From positions 80,562,852 to 80,626,851 of the forward strand of contig CM066736.1 of NCBI GenBank assembly GCA_033961575.1: a stretch of 64,000 nt of DNA. The letters are read 5' to 3'. The DNA comes from Aselliscus stoliczkanus. Lineage: Eukaryota; Chordata; Mammalia; Chiroptera; Hipposideridae. A model generated the notes under the pieces. The model ran no database searches. It saw nothing but the letters and a program-made list of their open reading frames with translations, and had not been told where the DNA came from. Positions 43,791 through 56,349 of the stretch are shown piece after piece. Numbering within the stretch: the stretch's first letter is position 1; each line of letters begins with the position of its first letter. The position numbers and the translations under genes are program-made.

Positions 43791-44341
43791 AGAACAAATT
43801 GTTTTTTGGGGTTTTTTTTGGTTATTTTTTTTTTGTTTTTTTCCGGGTTTTTTTTTTTTAAATTAGTTTCAGGTGTACAACACAGTGCAGTAGTTATACA
43901 TTTTACCCCTCAAAGTGACAACTCCCCCACCCCAAATTTGCCATCGCACTCCCCCCCCATATCATATATATCTATTACTCTTCCTCTGACTCTCTTCCAC
44001 AGTATAATCCACATCCCGTGACTATCTATATATATTCAATTACAGTAGGTATACCACCTCCACTTTAGTAATACAGTGCAGTGATCAAACCTCTACTCCA
44101 TCCATGAAATGGTCTCCCTAACAAGACCTATGATCATCTGACATTCCACAGAATATTTACATTATTAATTATATTCCCCAAACTTTTTCCTATCCCAGTG
44201 GCAATATTGTAGTTGCCTATTTTTGCTGTCTAATCCCTTCCCCTTCTCCCTTATCCCCATTCCCCTCCCAATTAGCAACCCTGATTTTTCCTCTCTATCT
44301 ATGAGACAGTTTCTGTTTACTGTGCTCATTCATACAGTTTT

Positions 44342-47300
44342 TCAGATTCCACATATGAGTGAGATCATATGGTATTTGTCTTTCTCTGACTGACTTATTT
44401 CACGTAACGTAATAGTCTCTAGTTCCATCCATATCATTGCAAATGGTACGATTTCATTCTTCTTTATAGCGGAGTAATACTCCATTGTATAAATATACCA
44501 CAGTTTCTTAATCCAGTCATCTACTGATGGGCATTTTGGTTGTTTCCAAGTCTTAGCTATTGTAAATTGTGCTGCTATGAACATAGGGGTGCATAAGTTT
44601 TTTTGAATAAATGTCTTGGTTTTTTCAGGATAAATACGTAGGAGTGGAATTGCTGGGTCAAACGGTAGCTCTATTTCCAGTTCTTTGAGATACCTCCATA
44701 CTGACTTCCATAGTGGCTGCACCAATCTGCAGTCCCACCAACAGTGCAGCAGGGTCCCCTTTTCCACACAGCCCCACCAGCACTTGTTGTTTGTTGATTT
44801 ATTGATGATAGCCATTCTGACTGGAGTGAGGTGACATCTCATGGTGGTTTTTATTTGCATTTCCCTAATGACGAGTGAGGTTGAACTTTTTTTCATATGC
44901 CTGTTGGCCTTCTGTATGTCCTCTTTAGAGAAATGTCTCTTCATATCTTCTGCCCATTTTTTAATTGGGTTGTTTGTTTTTTTGGTGTTGAGTTTCATGA
45001 GTGTTTTATAAATTTTGGATATTAACCCCTTATCAGATATATCATTGGCAAATATATTCTCCCATTCAGTAGGCTTCTTTTTTGTTTTATTAATGGTTTA
45101 CTTTGTTGTGAAAAACTTTTAAGTCTGATATAATCCCATATGTTCATTTTTTCTTTTACTTCCCTTGCCCGTAGGGATGTATCAGTAAAAATATTGCTCC
45201 GGGTAATGTCTGCAAATGTACTCCCTATATTTTCTTTTAGGATTTTTATGGTTTCAGGTCTTACATTTAAGTCTTTAATCCATTTTGAATTTGTTCTTGT
45301 ATAAGGCATAAGGAGGTGATCCAGTTTCACTTTTTTGCATGTGTCAGTCCAATTTTCCCAGCACCATTTATTGAATAGATTATCTTTACTCCAGTGTAAA
45401 TTCTTGCTTCCCTTGTCATAGATTAACTGTCCGTAAATGCCTGGATTTATTTCTGGGCTCTCTGTTCTGTTCCACTGATTGATGTGCCTGTTTTTATGCC
45501 AATACCAAACTGTCTTGATTCCTGTGGCCTTGTAGTAGGTTTTGATGTCTGGTAGCGTGATCCCCCCGACTTTGTTTTTATTTCTCAGAATTACTGAGGC
45601 TATTCTGGGTCTTTTATGATTACATATAAATTTTAGGATTATATTTTCTATTTCTGTGAAAAATGCCCTTGGTAGTTTGATAGGAATTGCATTAAATCTA
45701 TATATTGCTTTAGGCAGTATGGACATTTTAACTATATTAATTCTTCCTATCCATGAGCATGGTAGGTGTTGCCATTTATTTGTATCTTCTATGATTTCTT
45801 TCTTCAGTGTCTTATAATTTTCTGAGTACAGATCTTTCACTTCTTTGGTTCAATTTATTCCTAGGTATTTTATAGTTCTTGACGCAATTGTAAATGGGAC
45901 AGTTTTCTTAATTTCTCTTTCCGTTAGTTTATTATTGGTATATGCAAATGCCACTGATTTCTGAACATTGATTTTATACCCTGCTACTTTACTGAATTCG
46001 TCTATCAGTTCCAATAGTTTTTTGATGGAGTCTTTGGGGTTCTCTATATACAGTATCATGTCATCTGCATATAATGACAATTTTACTTCTTCCTTGCCAA
46101 TTTGGATGCCTTTTATTTCTTTTTGTTGTCTGATTGTTGTGGCGAGAACTTCCAGCACTATGTTGAATAAAAAAGGAGAAAGTGGACAGCCTTGTCTTGT
46201 TCCTGACCTTAAGGGGAATGGTTTTAGCTTTTCCCCATTGAGTATGATGTTAGCTGTAGGTTTATCATATATGGCTTTTATTATGTTGAGATATGATCCC
46301 TGTATTCCCACTTTGCTAAGGGTTTTTAACATAAATGGCTGTTGGATTTTGTCAAATGCTTTTTCTGCATCTATTGAAATGACCATGTGATCTTTATCCT
46401 TCATTTTGTTGATGTGGTGTATCACATTAAGTGATTTACAGATGTTGAACCAGCCTTGCGCACTAGGAATGAATCCCACTTGATCATGATGTATGATCTT
46501 CTTAATATATTGCTGAATTCTGTTTGCTAATATTTTATTGAGAATTTTTGCATCTATATTCATCAGGGAGATTGGCCTGTAGTTTTCCTTTTTTGTGATG
46601 TCTTTATCTGGTTTTGGAATCAGGGTGATAGTGGCTTCATAAAAAGAGTTTGGGAGCCTTCCCTCCTTCTGGATTTTTGGGAATAGTTTGAGAAGAATAG
46701 GTGATAGTTCTTTTTTGAATGTTTGATAAAATTCACTTGTGAAGCCATCTGGTCCAGGGCTTTTGTTTCTTGGGAGCTTGTCAATTACTGATTCAATTTC
46801 CTTGGTAGTAATCAGCGTATTTAGATTTTCTGTCTCTTCTTGCGTCAGCTTTGGAAGGTTGTATGCTTCTAGAAAATTATCCATTTCTTCCAGATTGTCA
46901 AATTTGTTGGCATATAGTTGCTCATAGTAATTTCTTAGAATTTTTTGTATTTCTGTGATGTCTGTAGTCATTTCCCCTCTTTCATTCCTGATTTTGCTAA
47001 TTTGAGTCCTCTCTCTTTTTTTTTTTTTGATGAGCCTGGCTAGAGGTTTGTCAATTTTGTTTATCTTCTCAAGAAACCAGCTTTTGGTTTCATTGATCTT
47101 TTGAATTGTTTTTCTGTTCTCTATATTGTTTATTTCCACTCTGGTCTTTATTATCTCCTTTCTTGTGCTCCCCTTAGGCCTCTTTTGCTGTTCTTTTTCC
47201 AGTTCCCTTAGGTGTAAGGATAACCTGTTGATTTGAGATTTTTCTTCCTTCTTTAGTTAGGCTTGCACTGCTATAAACTTCCCTCTTAGGACTGCTTTCG

Positions 47301-48168
47301 TAGCATTCCAGAGATTTTGGGTCGTGGTGTTTTCATTTTCGTTTGTCTCGAGGAACCTTTTGATTTCCTCCTTGATCTCATTTGTGACCCACTCACTATT
47401 TAATAGCATATTGTTTAGCCTCCATTTATTTGTCAGCTTCCCGGATTTCTTCTTATAATTGATTTCTAGTTTCATAGCATTGTGGTCAGAGAATACAGTT
47501 GAAATGATTTCAATCTTCTTAAATTTATTGAGACTTGTTTTGTGGCCTAACATGTGGTCTATCTTAGAAAATGTTCCATGTGCACTTGAAAAGAACGTAT
47601 ATTCTGTAGCTTTGGGATGAAATGCTCTGAAAATGTCTGTTAAATCCAGCTGGTCTAATGTGTCATTTAAGGTCGCTGTTTCCACACTGATTTTCTGTCT
47701 GGAGGATCTGTCCATTAGTGACAACGGGGTGTTGAAGTCCCCTACTATGATAGTGTTACTGTTGATCTCTGTCTTTATGTCTGACAATATCTGTTTTATA
47801 TATTTAAGGGCTCCTATGTTAGGTGCATAGATGTTTACTAGAGTCATGTCCTCTTGTTGGATCGATCCCTTCATTACTATGATGTGTCCTTCTTTGTCCT
47901 TTGTTATATTTTTCAATTTAAAGTCCATTTTATCTGATATAAGTATCGCTACTCCAGCTTTTTTCTCAGTACCATTTGCATGAAATATTTTACTCCATCC
48001 CTTTACTTTCAGCCTGTATGAGTCTTTGGATCTGAGGTGACTCTCTTGTATACAGCATATGCTGGGGTCTTGCTTTCTTATCCATTCAGCCACCCTATGT
48101 CTTTTTATTGGAGCATTTCATCCATTTACATTTAATGTGATTATTGATAGGTGTGTATTTATTGCCAT
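44342..48168 (-). pseudogene. ORF2: L1 ORF2 (endonuclease / reverse transcriptase), inactivated
   Basis: About 1275 codons, essentially complete. The minus-strand start MAINTHLSIITLNVNG is at 48168. Endonuclease domain: CIQESH, NIYAPN, VGDFNT, FSDHNAM. Reverse transcriptase: [49 protein letters not shown], and YADD at 46071-46060. The C-terminal Cys motif (C-x3-C-x7-H-x4-C) lies in [17 protein letters not shown]. The normal role is nicking target DNA and copying L1 RNA there. Lesions: stop at codon 17 (48118-48120), stops at 47257-47259 and 45850-45852, a one-base deletion near 45120, and a stop at 45098-45100 in the shifted frame. Frame use (positions modulo 3) confirms just one net shift. 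The catalytic residues themselves are preserved. Confidence 0.95.
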
Positions 48169-48216
48169 TTTGTTATTTTTGTTCCTAGTCTTTCATAGGT
48201 TGTTTTTCTCTTCTAC

Positions 48217-49091
48217 TTAAAGAAGCCCTTTTAGCATTTCCTGCAAAGCTGGCTTGGTGGTAATGAATTCCCTTAACTTATTCTTTTCTGCAAAGCTCCT
48301 TATCTCGCCTTCGATTTTAAATGATAACCTTTCTGGATAAAGCAATCTTGGTTGTAGGCCTTTATTTTTCATCACTTTGAAAACCTCCTGCCACTCCCTT
48401 CTGGCCTGCAAAGTTTCTGTAGAAAAGTCAGCTGATAATCTTATGGGGTACCCTTGTAAGTAACTTGCTGCCTTTCCCTTGCTGCTTTAAGGATTCTGTC
48501 TTTGTCCTTAACCCTTGCCATTTTCACTATAATGTTTCTTGGAGTGGGCCTGTTTGGAATCATCCTGGTTGGAACTCTCTGCACTTCCTGAGCTTGTATT
48601 TCACTGTCCTTTGCCAGGTTAGGGAAGTTTTCAGGCATTATTACTTCAAATATATTCTCAATCCCTTGCTCCCTCTCTTCTCCTTCTGGTACTCCAATGA
48701 CCCGTGGGTTATTGCGTTTGATGTTGTACCCCAGCTCTCTTAAACTATTTTCCATGTTTTTCATTCTCTTTTCTTTTTGTTGTTCTGCATGGGTGATCTC
48801 TGCTATTTTGTCTTCTAAGTCACTGATTCGATTTTCTGCTTCATCCAATCTGCTAGTGATTCCATCAAGTTTATTATTTAATTCAGTAATTGTGTTCTTA
48901 AGTTCTAGCTGGTTGCTTTTCATGATTTCTCTATCCTTCTTTATATTTTCATTAATTTCCTTGAACATTCTAATAATCAGTGTTCTGAACTCTGTCTCCG
49001 ATAGGTTGGTTACCTCTATTTCCTCTATTTCCACTGCTTCAGGAAGTTTCTTCTGTTCTTTTATTTGTGTTGAGTTTCTTTGTCTCCCCAT
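48217..49091 (-). pseudogene. ORF1: L1 ORF1 (RNA-binding chaperone), one-base frameshift
   Basis: Starts MGRQRNSTQIKEQ at 49091. Residues about 45-115 form a heptad-rich coiled coil (ELNNKLDGITSRLDEAENRI), used for trimerisation. The RNA-recognition part (NPRVIGVPEGEE..NIIVKMARVKDKDRIL) follows, then the C-terminal domain (RREWQEVFKVMKNKGLQPRL..FITTKPALQEMLKGLL), ending at 48217. A missing C in a CCCCC run at about 48447 shifts the frame, giving a stop at 48441; the downstream frame 48411-48217 is otherwise open. Total about 290 codons, a normal L1 ORF1 length. The protein would coat L1 RNA. ORF2 starts about 50 bases downstream, the usual bicistronic layout. Confidence 0.94.
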
Positions 49092-49164
49092 TCTGGCTTA
49101 CTCTTTGTGTTTCAAATTGTTCTTCAAAGACAAAACAAACCACCTATTCTTAGCAAGAGTAATC

Positions 49165-49395
49165 ACTTCGGTAGCATCTTTTACGTGCCAGGCACTGTGC
49201 TAAGCAATTAGCTATTAACACAAGGATGTATTTAATATTAAAATAACTTATCAGGTCGGTAGAGTCATTGCCCACATCTTTCAGATACAGAGAGGAAAAT
49301 GAGGTTCAGAGAGCTTAAGTACCTTAAATAATCATGTTATCAGTGAATAGCAAAGCCTATAGCCCCACATCTTGCACATAATTATTAAGCTATAG
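49165..49395 (-). repeat. MIR SINE, antisense
   Basis: TACGTGCCAGGCACTGTGCTAAGC, CAGATACAGAGAGGAAAATGAGG, TTCAGAGAGCTTAAGTACC, CAAAGCCTATAGCCCC: the clearest reversed MIR in the window. Confidence 0.82.
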
Positions 49396-49785
49396 TGCCA
49401 AAATTTACAAGATTTGTAAATAGCATTTCACTGACAAGACAGTAGCCCTGCTTACTTCAAAAGCATGGGCATGTTTCTATGGGCAAGCACTAGCTTTATA
49501 AAGAACATTTATGCAAACTCCGGCCTGGGTTGTCATCTTTTTAGATAATAGGAGCATGAAGGCATTGGGGGATTATTTAGAGGTCATAGTCAAGTCACCA
49601 CCGTGACTGTGTGCAATACTTAAACCTAAATGTGGATAAGAAAGGAGTCTGATATGTAAGTTCAGGATGGAGTTGTTTCAGCAGTCACTTTAACCCTGCT
49701 TGAAGGTAAGCCTGAATTTACTAAGGCATAGCTTACCTTCCTCCAATGACAGATCAATTGTAGATGTTGTCACAGAATGGAGGAA
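49396..49785. other. No recognised feature
   Basis: Unassigned unique sequence. Confidence 0.4.
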
Positions 49786-49789
49786 AGTC

Positions 49790-50030
49790 TAGCACTGATA
49801 AATATAGACTTTGAAGTTAGATCAGACTTTGGGGACAGCTCTGAATCCAGCATTTACTAGATATAGGAACTAGGCCAAGTTATTGATTTATACATCTCAG
49901 TTGTTTATGTGTAAAATGGGGCTAATGATTATTATTCTATAGAATTGCATATGTGATACAAAATGTACTACAGAGAATTTTCCTAGCATATATTATTTCC
50001 TTTTTTATGGATAGTTAGAAAAGAGGAACC
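49790..50030 (+). repeat. MIR SINE, sense
   Basis: GACTTTGAAGTTAGATCAGAC, TCTGAATCCAGCATTTACTAG, GGCCAAGTTATTGATTTATAC, TGTAAAATGGGGCTAATG, in MIR order. Confidence 0.75.
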
Positions 50031-50057
50031 AAGATCAGTTTTAAAAACGCCAAGCAA

Positions 50058-50205
50058 GGGGTCAAATATATGGTGATAGAACTGACTTTGGGTGATAAAG
50101 ACTCAGTGCAATATATAGATAATGTATTATAGAAATGTACACTTGAAACCTATATAATTTTATTAACCAATGTCAGCCCAATAAGTTTAATAGTTACAAA
50201 AATTA
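50058..50205 (+). mobile_element. L1 3'-end fragment, sense
   Basis: CAAATATATGGTGATAGAAC, GATAATGTATTATAGAAATG, TACACTTGAAACCTATATAA, TTAACCAATGTCAGCCCAAT: same 3' end as at 32.45-32.6 kb. Confidence 0.82.
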
Positions 50206-50254
50206 TGCTAAAATAATTATACCATAAAAAATATACCATAAAAAAATTATGGTA

Positions 50255-50335
50255 GTATATACTCACAGGGCTTTTGTAATGGTTAAATTACAATAACAGT
50301 AATTTCTCAATAAATGTTACCTGTTACTGTTGATA
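50255..50335 (+). repeat. MIR 3'-end piece, sense
   Basis: CACAGGGCTTTTGTAATGG, TAATTTCTCAATAAATGTTACC: the MIR tail. It may belong to the MIR at 49790, split by the L1 3' end. Confidence 0.5.
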
Positions 50336-50339
50336 AAAG

Positions 50340-51665
50340 AAATAAAGGCAGACTCATTTCTTCTTTGATTCTTTTAATGCGGTTGAACAGTTTACTATTT
50401 GTAATAACATTTTGGATATTTTAATGGACATAGAGACTGCTGAGTCATCAATTATGTCTGGCCTAGAGCACGCAACTTATTTTAATCCCAAAACAGTTTA
50501 TATAGTTGATTGCTAGATATCATTGTCTAAATTTAAATTATTAACTGAGTTCCTTAGGCTGGTTTACACAAGTAAAACATAATAAAATAGTACTTATGCA
50601 AAAGTGTTGTTTGAGGATTAGGATAACACATGCAAAGGATGTAGCAGGGTGCTGTGCACAAAATAAATGCTCTTTGTGCACAAATTAAATGAATATTAGT
50701 TGATCTCATTATTATTATTACTATTTCATGTTTCCCTACCTTCCCTCTTGAAAGACCTAACAAATTTAGATATTTTTGATTAAAATTAATTAGTATCATA
50801 ATCATGGAATGAAAGAATCTTAGAGATAGAAAGAATTTTCAAAATTATATTTTGGTTTATAGGTGGGAAAGTTGAAGTCCAGAGATGCATTACAACTGGC
50901 CAATGCCATCCAATACAGTCAGGGGAAGCATTTTGATATTACCCAGAAATGCTGAGACCTAGAGACCTTCGAACACCTTTAATAGAACTTTTTGAAGACT
51001 CGCTTAAGGAAGTTTTGCTTCCAATTCTTAAAATCTTGGACTTGACAACTATAGATTTTAGTGCCAAGGGGGAAATGACTTTCGTTGCCCAAGGGAAACT
51101 TGATGGCTGCTCTACAATAGAGGAATGAGAGCTTTGCCTAGGACCCATAGGGTCATTAGTGCATATCTCAGTGCTCCCAGGTCCAAAAATAAAAATACAT
51201 GAAAAAACTGTAATTCAGTAAAGAGCACCACAAAGGACTTTGAGCCTGAGGAAATAAAGGTTATACTATCAGGTTAAATACTTCTACCAGCCAAGTTCCA
51301 GCAAAACATGAGGAAGGAGAAAAGTAAGTGGCCCTATGATTATCAGCCTAATTTTTGTAACCAGCTATTAAGGCAGAGACCATAGCTGGCTTTATTGTCC
51401 CCACTTCCACTCCATCTCCACATATCATCTTCTCTCCTGCTTCCCTAATAGAGCACAGAGATGGTGGCTAGTTTTACGATGGAAATTTCAATAATTGTAT
51501 AACCTATCCCCCTACAATGATACAATGACTGACAGGACTCTCTTTCCACTTGGATGGTGACACCAGGTTTTTTTGTTTTTGATTTTTAATTTCCTATCTA
51601 AAACAAAATGACAAGAATAGATGAGTGGCAAAATGGATCTGCTGCTCCACATTCATTCTTCACCA
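50340..51665. other. No recognised feature
   Basis: About 1.3 kb of unassigned sequence. A weak reversed MIR-like patch lies near 50855-50905. No gene. Confidence 0.4.
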
Positions 51666-51671
51666 TTCTTT

Positions 51672-52015
51672 TCCCCCAATTTTACTGAGATATATTTGAC
51701 ATAATATTGTATAAGTGTAAAGGACACAACCTAATGATTTAATATATGTAGTCAATAATCTGTGCATATGCTGGAGAAAGGAATGATTCACATCCTGAGT
51801 GGGCCAGAGCTGAACAGTGCAAGATTTCATCATGGTACTCAAAATGGCATGTATTTTATAACTATAAATTGTTTATTTCTGGAATTTTCCATTAGAAAAA
51901 AAATTTATTAAATTTACTGGGGTGACATTGGTTAGTAAAATCATATAGGTTTCAAGTGTACATTTCTATAATACATCATCTATATATTGCATTGTGCATT
52001 CACCACCTAGAGTCT
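51672..52015 (-). mobile_element. L1 3'-UTR fragments, antisense
   Basis: CCCAATTTTACTGAGATATATTTGACATAATA (51676-51710, in pieces) is an older L1 3' UTR. GGGGTGACATTGGTTAGTAA and TATATTGCATTGTGCATTCACC (51920-52010) are the younger type also seen at 29.5 kb. Probably two separate insertions. Confidence 0.7.
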
Positions 52016-52159
52016 ATTCCATTTAATATTTTAAGACCATGTTTGACTGCAGGCAACTGAAAACATAAAAAGTGAAACTGCAGAAAAGGAGAGGGAACCA
52101 CTGTATATTTCAAAATGATTAATAAATGATTTAAAATTTAAAAATGATTAATGATTGAT

Positions 52160-52975
52160 CACTTTGCATAGCTACAAATTATTTTTCCATTGTGATGAGA
52201 ACTTTCAAGATTTACCATCTTAGCAACTTTCAAATATACAATATAATATTGTTAACTACAATTATGCTATATGTTACATTCCCATAGCTGCACGTTTGTA
52301 CATTTTGACCACCTTCACTCAATTTCTCCACCTTCCAATCCCCTACCTCTGGCAACCACCAATCTGATCTTTGTTTCTATGAGTTATTTTTGTTTGTTTG
52401 TCTGTTTTTAGACTATTCATATAAATGAGATCAGACAGTAATTGTCTTTGTCTGTCAGACTTATTTCACTTAACATAAGGCCCTCAAAGTTTATCAATAT
52501 TTTCACAACTGGCAGGATTTCCTTCTTTTTATGACTGAATAGTATATATATCCATTCACCTGTTGATGAACACTGAAGTCATTTACATTCTTGGCTATTA
52601 TAAATAATGCTGTAATGAACATAGGGCTGCAGATAGCTTTTTGTGATAGTGGTTTTATTTCCCTCAGCTATATACCAGAAAGTGGAATGGCTGGATCATA
52701 TCGTTGTTCTATTTTTAATGTTTTGGGGAACCTTCCTACTATTTTCCATACTGGCTGTGTCAATTTATTGGGTTGTCAGAAAAGTCATGACGCATGTTTA
52801 CAATGAAAAACAGAAAAATTACATCATGACTTTTTCGACAACCCTATGTTCCCATCAACAGAGCACAAGGATTACCTTATGTTCACATCCTCACCAGCTC
52901 TTGGTATCTCTTCTCTTGTCTTTTTACTAATAGCCATTCTAACAAGTTTGAAGTGATGTCTCATTGTGCTTTCTT
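52160..52975 (-). mobile_element. L1 3' UTR to ORF2 C-terminus, antisense, MITE-interrupted
   Basis: GATGAGAACTTTCAAGATTTACC, AATATTGTTAACTACAATTATG (3' UTR as at 16400), then CATATAAATGAGATCAGACAG, ATAATGCTGTAATGAACATAGGG, AGTGGAATGGCTGGATCATA and CATTCTAACAAGTTTGAAGTG (ORF2 C-terminal region). It is split by an about 80-bp MITE at 52768. Confidence 0.85.
52768..52846. mobile_element. Palindromic mariner MITE (79 bp) inside L1
   Basis: Left TTGGGTTGTCAGAAAAGTCA, right (reversed) TAGGGTTGTCGAAAAAGTCA: inverted repeats of more than 20 bases with about 30 bases between. The left flank is TA (52766-52767). The right flank TG is a probable mutated TA. The same family recurs at 55089-55170. Size and architecture parallel the primate MADE1 type of mariner MITE. 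Confidence 0.88.
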
Positions 52976-55080
52976 CACTATCTAAAGACTGCTCTTTAAT
53001 TTGGCTCAAGGGAGGCAAGACCAGAAAACCAAAGACTGGGAAAAGAGAGAAATTTAGAGATTTCCCCTACTCTCTCTCTGCTTGACCATAAGAAAGCAAT
53101 GACTTTAAAAGGACAGTGGCTGTTTCCTTCTATTTATGACCATAGTTGCTATCAGATGCTTATACTATCATGGCCACAGCTATCAGATTGCAGAAACTCT
53201 ATTTCTTTGCATTGTCCTTTTGGTCATCCAGTTGGGTGACAATGGCACCCTAACGGAGCTAATGCCTGGATACTTAGCCACCCCCTGTTGACCTCCTTAT
53301 GTCTCTCCACATCGTTATATAATAAATGGTTCCATCTTTAAAACTTTTCAGTTATTATTATCATTTTTTAGTGTGCCATCTGTTTCTTTCTAGGATCCTA
53401 ACAAATGCAATTGGGGTCTACTTTTAGAAAAGCAATGAAAAATAGCCCATTGTTATAAGCAGAATGGTCAAAAGAGAAGACAAGCATGATATAGCGAGAG
53501 AAAATAACTGGGTTAAGATTTTGGCACTCAATATGTTATCCCCCTCTTAACATTTTACAGTACATTTCAAGTGAATAACATTCTACACATATAATTAACT
53601 TCTGGCCTGACTGACATAATTATCCTCTCCCCTCTGCTTACATATACCCACATCTCAATATCTTCTAGCCTCTTGATAAGGTTTATATATTTGTGTGAGA
53701 GTCTTCCAATGGTGCACTAAGGATTCTGAGCACAGTTTGATCAACACAAGGGAACCATTTTAAATTCTTAACAAAGGGAAGATACTAGGGAAGTGATGTT
53801 TTAGGAAGATTTAGAACTCTCCCACCTAACTTAAGTTTCCCCAAAGTACTCAGCAATAAGCCTATTTATGATAAAATAACTAAATAATTTTTGAATGTTT
53901 GGAAGGTGACATTTAGAAGCTTGTAACTTATCAACTAAGAGCATTTGCAATTCAACTGCTGATAAAAATGTTATATTTCACATGAGAAATAAAGAAACTT
54001 TAAGACAAATTTTTTTTACTATCATATTACTTTCAATTGTTCTTAAAATATGTTTTCAGAGATCTTCGTGAATACCAATAAGCAAGATGAAATTAATATT
54101 TCATGATTTGACAATTTTTTTTAATATTGAAAAGGGCATCTTTATCACTTTTATGCCAAAACGGCTAATTAAAACTTGTATTTTTCTTCATAATAAAATA
54201 TGATGATATTATAGGCAAATATTCCACCAATGAGATGAATCTACTGTTGTATACTGTATTTTGTTTTAAAATTCTATGTGGGTATGTATTTATATAATCT
54301 ATTTGAGACTGAAATAAACTTTAAGTGTCTCCTACACCCCCTTAGTCTCCCCTAAAAAAGATAGCAAGGGGATAGAAACACACACAAAAACAACATCATT
54401 CTTAAAACTTGAGAACTGCATGGACATTTTCTTTACTTAATTTAACAAAATGGCATTTATTACAGAATAAAGAATAACATGGCTGTAAGAGATGGCCTTT
54501 CATTTATTGTATAGTAGTCATTAGTGCATTTTAACTTTACATGTGTTCATGATATTCATAGTCCTTTCCTTCCTCTTTCAAAATGCTGGAGCTTTAAATT
54601 ACTGAACAAGAGCTAGAAAGCAAGATGGGGCTATTAGATTTAGCATCATATATTTTCCCAAGTGGTATACACAGCACTTTTTAAATATGTATGCAGCCCA
54701 TTTTAGACTGTAATCTCTTTTCAGTTATTTATACCACTGACAGGCTTTAGATCCTTATTTCTGACACAATAATTTAATGCTGTGACACAAGCCCCAGATT
54801 TACAGTTTCCACTGTTGGCCCCGGAGTTCCATTCCACTTCTCCGATACAGTGAATTCAGGGGAGCTGCAGAAGGAAATTTCATCAGATGCTTGTTTTTTT
54901 CTTTACAATAAATTTTTTGCAGACTCAGTGTTAACTTCTTTGCCTTTAGAGAAGTGCTCTAACCCTAGGTTTTGAGGGCCATTTTGTAGTCCCTGAGTTT
55001 CCAAAATTGATATTCCATTGCAATTATCGACCCAAGTTCACATGTTATTATTAGCTGAAGGTTTATATAACCATGCAGAT
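52976..55080. other. No confident feature; possible degenerate LTR 52980-53400
   Basis: A stretch ending ATCGTTATATAATAAATGG (53311-53330) carries close TATA-like and AATAAA motifs as in an LTR, but TG/CA ends with a duplication were not found. The remainder is unique AT-rich sequence. Confidence 0.35.
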
Positions 55081-55088
55081 ATCATTTA

Positions 55089-55170
55089 TTAGGCTGTTGG
55101 AAAAGTCATGACGTATTTTTTTCTCTGTTTTTTGTTGCAAAAATGCTTTATGACTTTTCCGACAACCCAA
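55089..55170. mobile_element. Palindromic mariner MITE (82 bp)
   Basis: Left TTAGGCTGTTGGAAAAGTCA, right (reversed) TTGGGTTGTCGGAAAAGTCA. Left flank TA (55087-55088); right flank CA, a probable mutated TA. Same family as 52768-52846. Confidence 0.88.
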
Positions 55171-55179
55171 CAACTTCTA

Positions 55180-55310
55180 TAAGCATGCATTTTCTCATCG
55201 GTAAAATGGAGTTAAATACCTACTTTATGGGTTGTTAGGAATAAATGAATTTTTGAATGTGAGGCACTTAGAATTATGTCTGGAACATACCAAAGGGCAG
55301 TATAATATAG
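55180..55310 (+). repeat. MIR 3' part, sense
   Basis: TTCTCATCGGTAAAATGGAG, TTGTTAGGAATAAATGAAT, GTGAGGCACTTAGAATTATG, TCTGGAACATACC: the 3' half of MIR. Confidence 0.7.
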
Positions 55311-55472
55311 CATTTAATAGTGTGGGTTGTAAAGTTGGAAGCTATGCGCTACGCAATTTCAGGGACTTTTTTCCTACACGTCATAATGAGAGTGGTGTGT
55401 TCTGGAATCCTTCAATGTGAGAGCACTGCCTTTGAATCAGAATTCCAATAATTTATCCCAAAGAAAAAAGTG

Positions 55473-55980
<508 letters not shown>

Positions 55981-56345
55981 TTGTCGTAGTCTGTTCAGGC
56001 TGCTACAACAAAATACCATAGATTGGATGGCTAATAACAGAAATTTGTTTCTCACAGTTTTAGAGGCTGGAAAGTCCAATTTCAAGGTACTGGCAGATTT
56101 AGTGTCTGGCGGGGCCCTCTTTCCTAGTTCGTAGATGGCTGTCTTTTCACTGTCTGCTTACATAGTGGAGGGTGGAAGGGATCTCTCTAGTGTCTTTTAT
56201 GAGAGCAATAATCCAATTCATGAAGACTCACCTTCAGGACCTAATAATCACCTCCCAAATTCCTCACATCCAAATACCTGTACATCGAATATTGGGATTT
56301 AACACATGACTTCCATGGCGACACAAACATTTTAGTCTGTAGTAC
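55981..56345 (-). mobile_element. MLT1A-like MaLR LTR, antisense
   Basis: The plus strand is the reverse of a recalled MLT1A-type LTR: GTAGTCTGTTCAGGCTGCTA, AAAATACCATAGATTGGATG, CAGTTTTAGAGGCTGGAAAG, TTTAGTGTCTGGCGGGGCCC, TCATGAAGACTCACC, ACCTAATAATCACCTCCCAA, ACACAAACATTTTAGTCTG. It is nearly complete and about 365 bp. An ancient solo LTR of the ERVL-MaLR group, with no internal sequence nearby. Confidence 0.85.
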
Positions 56346-56349
56346 TACT

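Larger units (their letters stand above)
43804..49112 (-). mobile_element. Nearly full-length L1 retrotransposon, antisense, no 5' UTR
   Basis: About 5.3 kb. Plus-strand order: heterogeneous T-rich tail (43802-43860), 3' UTR (43861-44341), ORF2 (44342-48168, reversed), inter-ORF spacer, ORF1 (48217-49091, reversed), and about 20 bases upstream of the ORF1 start. The 5' UTR promoter is missing. CAAATTGTT occurs just outside both ends (43795-43803 and 49113-49121) and may be a short target duplication. Its 3' UTR is shared with the truncated copies at 472 and 8477, so it belongs to one of the younger L1 subfamilies here. Few lesions separate it from intact. Confidence 0.95.

Noticed and set aside
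45968..46390. 140-codon plus-strand open frame (also 46739-46927, 47633-47830 and 48465-49203)
   Set aside because: These are antisense shadows of L1 ORF1/ORF2, whose minus-strand motifs (YADD, SDHN, coiled coil) explain the region.
52980..53400. Possible LTR with TATATAATAAA motif
   Set aside because: No terminal TG/CA pair with duplication. Left unassigned.
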